Assembly (NCBI GenBank): GCA_046590855.1
Contig: JBKJTJ010000079.1
Coordinates: 1 to 11,464, forward strand
DNA length: 11,464 nucleotides
Origin: JACMOY01 sp046590855
GTDB taxonomy: Bacteria > Actinomycetota > Actinomycetes > Actinomycetales > Angustibacteraceae
Reading direction: 5' to 3'
Shown: positions 5,037 to 11,464 of the stretch, piece after piece
Numbering within the stretch: the stretch's first letter is position 1
Layout: every line of letters begins with the position of its first letter
Translations under genes and position numbers: made by a program
The notes under the pieces: generated by a model
What the model was told of the DNA's origin: nothing
Database searches by the model: none
The model's input: the letters and a program-made list of their open reading frames with translations, nothing else

Positions 5037-6511
5037 ATGACTGCCGTGACGACATCACTGAGCCGACGCGCCGTGCTGACCGGACTGCTCGGGCTGGGCG
5101 CCGGTGCGGGGACCCTGGCCTCGTGCGCTCCGGGGGGACGACCCGTCGGACCGGCCCAGGTGCTGGCGACCGAGGCCGCTCGCCCGCGCAGCGGACGCAC
5201 CCGCACCTTCGTGGTGCAGGCCGCCCGCACCCAGGTCGACCTGGCCGGCACCGTCGTGGACACCTGGGCCTACTCCGGCTCCGTGCCCGGCCCTGCGCTG
5301 CGCGCCACCGCCGGCGACCGGATCAGGGTCGACTTCCGCAACCTCCTGCCGCAGGAGACCAGCATCCACTGGCACGGGCTGGCGATCCGCAACGACATGG
5401 ACGGCGTCCCGTACCTGACCAGCGACCCGGTCGCGTCACAGGGGCGGTTCGCGTTCGACTTCGTGGTCCCCGACCCCGGCACCCACTGGTTCCACCCGCA
5501 CACCGGCCTGCAGCTGGACCGCGGCCTGTACGCCCCGTTCATCGTCGACGACCCGCACGACCCAGGCGGGTACGACGCCGAGTGGGTGGTCGTGCTCGAC
5601 GACTGGACCGACGGCATGGGCCCCTCGCCGGAGACCATCCTCGCCGGCCTGCGCAGCGGGTCCGGCTCGACGATGGGGTCCGGCTCGATGATGGGCTCGG
5701 GCTCGATGGGTGGGATGTCGGACGGCGGGGACGTGACCTACCGCTGTTCCTGGTCAACGGTCGCGCCCCGGCGGACCCCGACGTGCTGCGGGCCCGCCCC
5801 GGCCAGCGGGTGCGGCTGCGGGTCATCAACGCCGCGGCGGACACCATCTTCGACGTCGCCGTAGGCGGCCACCGGCTCCAGGTCACGCACTCCGACGGCT
5901 ACCCGGTGCGCCCGGCGGCCACGTCCGCCCTGCGGATCGGGATGGGTGAGCGGTACGACGCGATCCTCACCCTCGCCGACGGCGTGTTCCCCCTCGTCGC
6001 CCGGCCGGTCGGCAAGGCGGGCACGGCCCGAGCCCTGATCCGCACCGGAACCGGCGACCCGCCGTCCGCCCAGACTCAGCTTGCCGAGCTGGACACCGCA
6101 CCGCTGACGGTCGCCGACCTGACTGCGGCCGCCGGTGCCGCGCTACCCGTCGAGGAGCCGGACTCCACCCAGGACCTGGTCCTGGCCGGCAGCATGAGCG
6201 ACTACGTGTGGACCATCAACGGACGCACCTACGACCGCACGCAGCCCCTGGTCGCCCGGCCCGGACGCACCACCCGGCTGCGGATCCGCAACCACTCGAT
6301 GATGAGCCACCCCGTGCACGTGCACGGCCACACCTTCCAGCTCGGAGCAGCCGGCGGCGCCGGCCCCCGCAAGGACACCCTTTTGGTGCCCCCGATGTCC
6401 GGTGCCGACGTCGACCTCCGCGCTGACAACCCTGGTCGCTGGATGGTGCACTGCCACAACGCCTATCACGCCGAAGCCGGGATGATGACACGGCTTGACT
6501 ACCTCGTCTGA
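5037..6511 (+). pseudogene. Multicopper oxidase, Tat-exported lipoprotein type, with a one-base frameshift
   Basis: As read, frame 0 runs 5037-5864 and the rest continues in another frame to 6511. One C appears missing at about 5741-5742 (TACCGCTG where TACCCGCTG would read Tyr-Pro-Leu). Restored, the protein is about 491 residues, normal for a CueO/laccase-type enzyme that oxidises Cu(I) or organic substrates and reduces O2 to water outside the membrane. A Tat motif SRRAVLTG (9-16) leads to a lipobox LASC with Cys30. All copper ligands are present: HWHG (111-114), HPH (153-155), HPVHVHGH (425-432), HCH (472-474), His478 and axial Met483. A Gly/Ser/Met insert lies at about 207-229. No canonical slippery site is seen, so recoding is unlikely. 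It is either a recent mutation or a base-call error. The gene is divergent from the two-component operon and converges on the ATPase relic. Confidence 0.88.
5661..5714 (+). repeat. Three 18-base repeats encoding a Met-rich segment
   Basis: Units 5661-5678, 5679-5696 and 5697-5714 are similar copies of TCCGGCTCGAYGATGGGG and encode SGSTMG, SGSMMG and SGSMGG. The segment lies in the oxidase between its first and second cupredoxin parts, 25-30 bases before the frameshift. Met-rich segments in CueO bind Cu(I); a similar role is likely here. Slipped replication across the repeats could change the length between strains. Confidence 0.8.
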
Positions 6512-6547
6512 ATGACGGCGAGCCATGGCGGATCGATCGCGTCCCGG

Positions 6548-6905
6548 TCACCGGTGGCCGCCTGCGGCGTGCTCGATCCCGGGCTGGGGTGTGGCTGGGG
6601 CTGGGACTGTTCGGGTGGTCGCGGGCAGCTTGAGTCGCTTCAACAGGCGTGTTGACGGCCACGATGAGGCTGGAGCCGGACATCGACAGCGCGGCGACCT
6701 CCGGGCGCAGGACCAACCCGAGGGAGGGCTCGAACACCGCGGCCGCGATGGGCAGGCGATGACGCTTGTAGCCGATGGCCCAGCCGAGGTTCTGCCGCAT
6801 CTTCTGGACGGTGCCCCTGCCGATGTGCAGTGCGGTGGGGTGGGGGTGTCGAGGGGGTCCTAGCGCACCAGGACGAACGACACGTTCAACGGGATGCGCC
6901 ACGAC
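6548..6905 (-). pseudogene. Relic of a heavy-metal (copper-type) P-type ATPase, C-terminal tail only
   Basis: Read from about 6892 down, the pieces are VSFVLVR-stop-DPLDTP, then in another frame TALHIGRGTVQKMRQNLGWA then IGY, RLPIAAAVFEPSLGLVLRP and EVAALSMSGSSLIVAVN, then in a third frame LLKRLKLP, ending at a TGA (6548-6550). This matches the last two membrane helices of CopA/CopB-type exporters (LVRSDPLD...RKMRQNLGWAIGYNVIALPIA...AALSMSGSSLIVAVNALLLKRLRLP). Damage seen: a TAG for the expected Ser at 6860-6862, a duplicated CCACC, a +1 and -1 pair that turns NVIAL into KRHRL, and another slip near 6645. The metal-binding, phosphorylation (DKTGT) and ATP-binding parts are gone. It cannot work. 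It faces the oxidase gene tail to tail and suggests a former copper export gene. Confidence 0.8.
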
Positions 6906-6964
6906 CTCGACGCCCACTGACCCGGTGTGGGTGTCAACCAAGACGTCAGCAGTTCTCGACATCT

Positions 6965-7272
6965 CTACTCGACCTCGGCCCGCACCACGATGGCGAGGCC
7001 GACGGACACCGGGACGAGTAGCCAGATCACACCACTGACTCCGAGATTTGCCCACTGTTGGATCGTGATCGTTCCTTCGATCAGGGTGCCCCTGGGCGTA
7101 CTTGAAGTCGATCCAGGGCTGGAGGTCGCGGAACCAGCCTGCGAGCCGGCGAGGAGCACCGACAGCGTGGCAAGGACGAATGAGTAGACGAATAGCCCAC
7201 GATGGCTCCGGCCGAGCTACGGATCAGGTCGCCGAGCATGAAACCGACCAGCAGACCGAGCACGGGGTGCAC
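6965..7272 (-). pseudogene. Relic of an ABC-2-type transporter permease, C-terminal tail
   Basis: Three single-base slips separate pieces that read on as one membrane-protein tail: LGLLVGFMLGDLIRSSAGAIV, then FVYSFVLATLSVLLAGS, then GWFRDLQPWIDFKYAQG, then LIEGTITIQQWANLGVSGVI with WLLVPVSVGLAIVVRAEVE and a TAG at 6965-6967. The ending W-L-x-x-P-x-x-x-G-x-x-x-V-x-R-x-EV is what I recall from actinobacterial ABC-2 permeases, so the family call is moderately sure. The slips are one base missing near 7192, one missing near 7138 and one extra C near 7090. Upstream of 7272 the similarity stops and the neighbouring intact gene ends at 7315, so the front of the permease was lost in a deletion or rearrangement. 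The ATP-binding partner gene is absent. Confidence 0.6.
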
Positions 7273-7314
7273 GGAACCGTCAGGCCCCCCTGGCCGGCTT
7301 GGCCGCGCGCGCGG

Positions 7315-7560
7315 TCAGGCGTCGGCGTCCGAGTTGGCGTCGATGGTCGTGACGGACAGGAGGGTGGCGCCGAGGTCGCGCACCTTGGCGAGGAGGCCGT
7401 GTAGGTCGGCCTGGTCGGTCACGGGGCCGCGCAGGGTGGTGGTTCCGTCGTCGTTGCGGGTGAGGGCCAGGCCGAACCAGGTCGACCAGTGCTCGTCGAG
7501 CTGCCCGTCGATGCGCAGTTCGTAGTGGCCGGTTACGTGTGGGGCAGGTCGGGTGTTCAT
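7315..7560 (-). CDS. 81-residue conserved protein of unknown function
   Basis: A small soluble protein starting MNTRPAPHVTGHYELRIDGQ. No signal peptide or membrane helix is seen. It alternates strand-like and helical stretches: YELRIDGQLDEHW (13-25), FGLALTRNDDGTTTLRGPV (29-47), then DQADLHGLLAKVRDLGATLL (49-68). From memory it resembles small actinobacterial proteins with a GPVxDQAxLHGLLxKVRDLG core that lie beside membrane proteins; I know of no assigned function. Its ATG overlaps the stop of the DUF2306 gene by 4 bases (ATGA), so it is the third gene of a coupled operon and is probably made at a ratio tied to that membrane protein. The longer open frame extending upstream in this frame is an antiparallel shadow within the DUF2306 gene. 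Confidence 0.8.
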   Translation of the reverse strand: MNTRPAPHVTGHYELRIDGQLDEHWSTWFGLALTRNDDGTTTLRGPVTDQADLHGLLAKVRDLGATLLSVTTIDANSDADA

Positions 7561-8222
7561 CGCGAACCGGCAAGGGCTGCTCGGGTGCGGGCGGTGCGTG
7601 TCCGCCGGGCGGAGGGGCGGCGGATGATCCATTCCGCGACGGCGAGGTTGATGGCCCATCCGGCTCCCATCATCAGGTCGGTACGAACGACGCCGGCACC
7701 GAACAGGGCTTTGCCGAACCCGACGGTGAACGCTTGGGTGCCGGCGCCGAGGGCGAGGGCGTAGGCCCGGGTCATCCAGGCCTGGTGCCGGGTGACGTCG
7801 CCTCGCCGGATGGCTACGAGGCCGCGGATGATGCTGACGGCCATCGCCGACCCGAACAGCAGCCGCAACACGTACAGCAGGTCGCCGGTGCCTTCCTTGA
7901 GCGGGAACACCAACGTCATCCACAGCGCCGAGAGCGCGACCACGAGACCGAGTGCGACCAGGAGCCGTCCGGCCCGCCGATGCCACCCGGGGTGACGTCG
8001 GCGGATGCCCGCCGAGAACTGGAACGCACCGAGGAGGGCGTAACCGATGGCCGCCGCGACGTGGACGACGACGGGGGCCGGTGAGGCTGCGAAGCGGGCA
8101 TCGGTCGGGATGAGCTCTGGGCCGCCGAGGACCTCGATGATCCGGGCGGTGCCGGCAACGACGGGAACCGCGGCTAGGGCCACGAGGCCGACCGGCACCC
8201 ATCGGCTGGTGCGCCGAGTCAC
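7557..8222 (-). CDS. DUF2306 multipass membrane protein
   Basis: A 221-residue protein with about six membrane helices (roughly 9-24, 50-72, 86-106, 115-137, 150-170, 180-199). DUF2306 hallmarks are His54 in the second helix, the RRRHPGWHRRAG loop (74-85) and RHQAWMTRAYALALG (145-159), where the HxxWMxRxYAL pattern is typical. The conserved histidines suggest haem or metal contact, but the family has no established reaction. The GTG start at 8222 overlaps the upstream gene's TGA by 4 bases (GTGA), and its own TGA overlaps the next ATG. The tail after residue 200 is Arg-rich and cytoplasmic. A longer reading from 8420 would run through the end of the upstream membrane-protein gene and is unlikely. 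Confidence 0.85.
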   Translation of the reverse strand: MTRRTSRWVPVGLVALAAVPVVAGTARIIEVLGGPELIPTDARFAASPAPVVVHVAAAIGYALLGAFQFSAGIRRRHPGWHRRAGRLLVALGLVVALSALWMTLVFPLKEGTGDLLYVLRLLFGSAMAVSIIRGLVAIRRGDVTRHQAWMTRAYALALGAGTQAFTVGFGKALFGAGVVRTDLMMGAGWAINLAVAEWIIRRPSARRTRTARTRAALAGSR

Positions 8223-8902
8223 GGGGCGCCGGTCGCGGTCAGGACCGGGGTGCCACGAGTGGTCGGGTGTGTCTGGGGGCGCATGGTCAGCCACAGCGAG
8301 TAGCCCAGGGCGATCATGGCGATGCCATTGGGGACGGCCAGCATCCGGAACCACGGGTCGGGCAACAACGAGAGCCCAGCGCCCGCGAGGCCGCCGACGG
8401 CCAGGAGCGCGGCCGCCCACCGCGTCAGGACCCGTGCCCGGTACAGCGCGATACCGAACAGCAGCCCGCCAGCCAGGTACAGGGCGGCGTCGAGCAGGAG
8501 CGCGGTTCCCAGCAGGCCGATGTCACCGGATGCATGGCCACCCGAGGCGGCGGCGAGAACGTCCTTGACGAACGACGGGCTGGTGACGTCGATCGAGGGG
8601 AGCACAGAGGCGGCGACGAAGGAGCTGGCGAAGATGAGGAGGTAGTTGGCGGCGAACAGCAGGTACCCGACGAGGCCGAGCATGCCCATCTTCTTGACCT
8701 GGTGCAGGTACATGCCGGTGATGCCGACCAAGGCCAGCGCGGCCATCAGCACCTTCAGGGAGCTGCGCACCACCCACTCGGTGGTGTTGACCCCAGCGAC
8801 GGTCAACTCCGGATGAGCGAGCTGTACGCCGATGAAGATGGCTCCCGCGCCAACGGCCGCGAGGCCGGCTGCCCGGATCAAAGTGGTGGGTGTGATGGTC
8901 AT
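8219..8902 (-). CDS. Multipass membrane protein of unknown function
   Basis: A 227-residue protein with about six hydrophobic helices (roughly 9-28, 48-68, 73-98, 127-155, 160-180, 184-206). Notable stretches are VQLAHPELTVAGVNTTEW (26-43), GMYLHQVKKMGMLGLVGYLL (63-82) and a polar loop SGGHASGD (120-127). I cannot name its family with confidence; it is loosely like DUF4386-type proteins. I choose the ATG at 8902, with GGA about 7 bases upstream, over the ATG at 8950, which would add 16 non-hydrophobic residues. It is the first gene of the coupled three-gene operon and lies downstream of the LuxR regulator in the same direction, across a 177-base gap holding an operator-like array. Confidence 0.8.
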   Translation of the reverse strand: MTITPTTLIRAAGLAAVGAGAIFIGVQLAHPELTVAGVNTTEWVVRSSLKVLMAALALVGITGMYLHQVKKMGMLGLVGYLLFAANYLLIFASSFVAASVLPSIDVTSPSFVKDVLAAASGGHASGDIGLLGTALLLDAALYLAGGLLFGIALYRARVLTRWAAALLAVGGLAGAGLSLLPDPWFRMLAVPNGIAMIALGYSLWLTMRPQTHPTTRGTPVLTATGAP

Positions 8903-8945
8903 GTCCCATTCCTGTCCTGGTTGCTCCGCGACGAGCGCCGCGGGG

Positions 8946-9011
8946 ATCACCGAAAGCTAGGAGCGGAGAGGGTGACCCGGCGTCACCCGATGATGTGAAT
9001 GACGGGGTGAT
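8946..9011. promoter_or_regulatory. Nested inverted repeats of GGTGAY between the LuxR gene and the membrane operon
   Basis: GGGTGAC (8970-8976) and GTCACCC (8982-8988) form a perfect 7-base inverted repeat with a 5-base spacer. Further copies, ATCACC (8946-8951) and GGTGAT (9006-9011), flank it at 24-25 bases on each side, giving four half-sites arranged almost symmetrically. They lie 44-110 bases upstream of the membrane operon's start. An operator for the neighbouring LuxR-type regulator is the simplest reading. The central hairpin lacks a T-run but could also act as a LuxR terminator. Confidence 0.45.
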
Positions 9012-9079
9012 TGTGCGTCGTCTGATTGCCGCGATGTCGTCGTAGGCCGACTGCGGGGCAGGCAAGAGCCCGCCGAGCA

Positions 9080-11464
9080 TCACGCTCGCGGCGTGGTCTC
9101 CCTGGTCAGCCCCATCTGGTGCGCACGGGTCACTGCTGCGCGCCGGTTGTTGACCTCGAGCTTCGTGTAGATGTGTTTGGTGTGGGTCTTCACGGTGTTG
9201 AGTGAAACCACGAGCTGGCGGGCGATTGCCGGCCCGTCGAGGTCCGAGACGAGAAGCCGCAGGACATCGAGCTCACGGTCGCTCAGCGGGTCCAGGAGGG
9301 TGGGCACGGCCCGTGTCGTAGAGCCCGGAGCCCGGCGCGCGGGCGTGCTTGCGGCCTGCAGCTCGTGGATGAAGGCTGAACGTGGCCGGCGTTCTGACAG
9401 CGTGCGCAGGACGGGTGCCATGGTCGCGTTGTCGTCAACCAGGACCCGGACCCAGCCGTCTGGTTCGGCGAGGTCGACCGCACGTTCCAGTGCACTGAGG
9501 GCGCTGCGGTCGTCGCCGAGCGCATGAGCGGCCATGGCGCGCAGGACCTCCACTTCGATGACGCTACCGATGCGTCCACCGTTGAGGGCGTGCGCCAACA
9601 AGCGGTCGAGGAGTGCCGCCGCGTCGCGTGCCTTCCCCGGGTCGTTGTGGGCGAGCAGGATCCGGCACAGTGAGAGGTGCTCGTACTCGCGGAGGTAGGT
9701 GAGGTCGCTGTCCGCTCGCACGTCGTGCGCGCGGGCCCAGGCGGCGGCGGCTCGCAGGTCGCCGGAAGCGGCGAGGATGCGCGCACGGGTGGCGTGCAAG
9801 GGGTGCACCGCGGGCGAGAAGTCACTCACATAGACCCGTTCGGCCTCGTCGATCAAGTCCAGGGCGGCCACGAAGTCTCCTTCCGACAGCCTGAGGCGTG
9901 CCAGAGCGACCCGCCAGCGGTAAGGATTTTGTGGCAGCCCTCCCGGTTCTCCGAGTTCGTCGGCGCGACGAAGGTAGTCGGCTGAAGCGCTGAGATCGTT
10001 GCGATGCCAGGCCGAGCGACTGAGACCCACCAGCATGTCGGCCGCACCGCGCATGACCTGTTGGGGATCAGTACGGTGTCGCTCGGCCAAGCTCAGGGCG
10101 TCCACCAAGGTGCGCCGGGCCTCGCTCAGCCTCCCGAGGACCAGTTCCATGTCCGCAAGGGTCAGCGAGCACCCGAGGACGTCAGCGATGTGCCCGGCTT
10201 TGGTCAGACCGTCGGCGGAGGCCCGGTAGGCACGGTGGGCGGAGATGACATCTCCGCCTGCCCAGGTCGCAAGGCCGGCGATTCCGGCCGCTGACGCACC
10301 CATGAGGTAGTCGCCTTCGATCACCGCGGCCTGGGCTTGCGTCGCGTGGTTCACCGCCCCCGCGAGGTCGCCTGCGACCAGGGCCAGACCGGCCCGGAAG
10401 GTCTCCAGCGCGGCGGGCAATCGCGGCAGCTCGTCGACGTCCACGACAACCAGCTCCGACCGAGGTCGGGTGAGCATCACCTCGAGCTCGAGCAGCCGCT
10501 CCGCGACGCCGCCGAAGTCGTTGCTGGCCATGAGTCCTCCGACGAGACCCATGGCGAGCACCGGCCGACGGCTCACGATGCCCGGCGGAAGCTGGTCCGC
10601 CCACTCCCGGATCAGGTTCTCGCGACGATCGCGGCGCAGCTCGGGCAGGGCGAGCTCGATCAGGTCTGCAGCTGCGTCAGGGTCATCTGCAGCGAGCGCG
10701 TGCCGAACCGCCTCTTTTGTGTGTCCGGCGCCGGCGTACCAGTGGCTCGCCCGCTGGTGCAGCCCCTTGACTGCTTGAGGTCGCTCGCGGAGCAGGTGCG
10801 CGTGAAGCACGTCGGCAAACAGATGGTGGTAGCGGTACCAACGCCGTTGGTCGTCCAGCGGCACGATGAACAGGTTGCGACGCTCCAGCCAGGTCAGAGC
10901 CTGGTGGCTGCCGTCAGTCGTCGTGACTGCATCGCAGAGGGGGCCACAGAGTCTGTCGAGAGATCGAGGTGTCGAGGAGGAAGCTGCGGACGTCGGGAGG
11001 TTCGCGCTCGAGGACCTCCTCGACCAGGTAGTCCACGACGTATCGGTCGGTGCCGGTGAATCCAGCGATGAAGCCGGAGATGTCGGTACGGTCGCGCAGC
11101 GAGAGGGCGGCCAGTTGAAGCGACGCGATCCAGCCCTCGGTGCGGGAGCCAAGAGCGGACACCTCCTCCGCGGGCAGGTCGCGGCCTGTCGCCTCGCGCA
11201 GGAAACGTGCCGCTTCGGCGTTGGTGAACCGCAGGTCCGCCGCTCGCACTTCGGTCAGCTCCCCTCGCACCCTGAGCCGGGCAAGGGGCAGCGCTGGGTC
11301 GGCGCGCGTGAGGATGACCACGCGGATCTGGGGTGGCAGACGCTCGACCAGAAAGGTCATCCCCGGCTGGATCTGTGGGCATTCGGCGAGGTGGTAGTCA
11401 TCCAGGACCAGAACGACGTCGTCGGGCAGGACACTGAGCTCGTTGAGCACAGCAGCCAGAACCG
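9080..11464 (-). pseudogene. Large LuxR/MalT-type ATP-dependent regulator, frameshifted and cut by the window edge
   Basis: The gene enters from the right edge without its start. The visible NTPase part has Walker B VVLVLDDYH, then ILTRADPALPLARLRVRGEL and LRFTNAEAARFL. The lid/WHD region reads EGWIASLQLAALSLRD and GFTGTDRYVVDYLVEEVLE. A long helical TPR-like middle (about 10800-9400) follows, then a GerE helix-turn-helix at the C-terminus, LSDRELDVLRLLVSDLDGPA through SLNTVKTHTKHIYTKLEVNN (about 9290-9100). One extra base near 10960 breaks the frame: RSFLLDTSI should continue LDRLCGPLCDAV, but the second part lies in another frame starting before 11152. Without the indel it would be one long gene, so it is a recent lesion or a base-call error. 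MalT-type proteins bind an inducer and ATP, oligomerise and activate promoters. The operon downstream is a likely target. Confidence 0.85.

Noticed and set aside
5123..5735. Front part of the second oxidase frame as an independent Arg-rich protein
   Set aside because: Upstream of the slip this frame is an out-of-frame reading of the oxidase N-terminus; only the part after 5742 is real oxidase sequence.
5736..5748. Programmed -1 frameshifting in the oxidase
   Set aside because: No X-XXY-YYZ slippery sequence at the slip point, and a one-C loss from CCC explains it simply.
7539..8084. 181-codon + strand open frame
   Set aside because: Antisense to the DUF2306 gene, which has clear family motifs and coupled start and stop codons.

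Overview
The window is high-GC DNA with strong G/C preference at third codon positions, GTG as well as ATG starts, and several 4-base ATGA/GTGA gene overlaps. It carries actinobacterial families (DUF4395, SHOCT, DUF2306, a MalT-type LuxR regulator, an ISL3 transposase relic). This points to a soil- or sludge-type actinomycete. Species cannot be told from the sequence alone.

Layout, left to right. (1) 55-1060, + strand: a small secreted His/Met/Cys protein and a DUF4395 membrane protein. (2) 1040-1576: a decayed ISL3-family transposase, then a perfect 20-base palindrome. (3) 1577-2318, + strand: a possible 20-codon leader ORF overlapping a class I SAM methyltransferase gene. (4) 2319-2636: mostly non-coding, with a hairpin between convergent genes. 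(5) 4854 down to 2637, - strand: a SHOCT membrane protein, an OmpR-family response regulator and a HAMP-type sensor kinase, apparently one operon. (6) 5037-6511, + strand, divergent from that operon: a Tat-exported three-domain multicopper oxidase with a Met-rich repeat and a one-base frameshift. (7) 7272 down to 6548, - strand: two gene tails in ruins, one from a heavy-metal P-type ATPase and one from an ABC-2-type permease. (8) 8902 down to 7315, - strand: three translationally coupled genes (two multipass membrane proteins and an 81-residue soluble protein). (9) 11464 down to 9080, - strand: a large LuxR/MalT-type regulator, cut by the window edge and carrying a one-base frameshift.

Working together: the two-component system, SHOCT protein, multicopper oxidase and P-type ATPase tail form a typical copper sensing and detoxification set. 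An inverted and direct repeat cluster in the divergent promoter region is the obvious place for the response regulator to act. The set looks partly dismantled: the ATPase is only a mutated tail, and the oxidase is frameshifted as read. The LuxR regulator lies just upstream of the coupled membrane-protein operon, with an arranged set of GGTGAY half-sites between them, so it may control that operon. The function of that operon is unknown.

I found no rRNA, tRNA or CRISPR array. The 274-517 gap holds no gene I can support. The most notable features are the relics and their indels, the two operator-like arrays, the Met-rich insert and the uncharacterised coupled operon. I saw no clear-cut new defence or mobile system.
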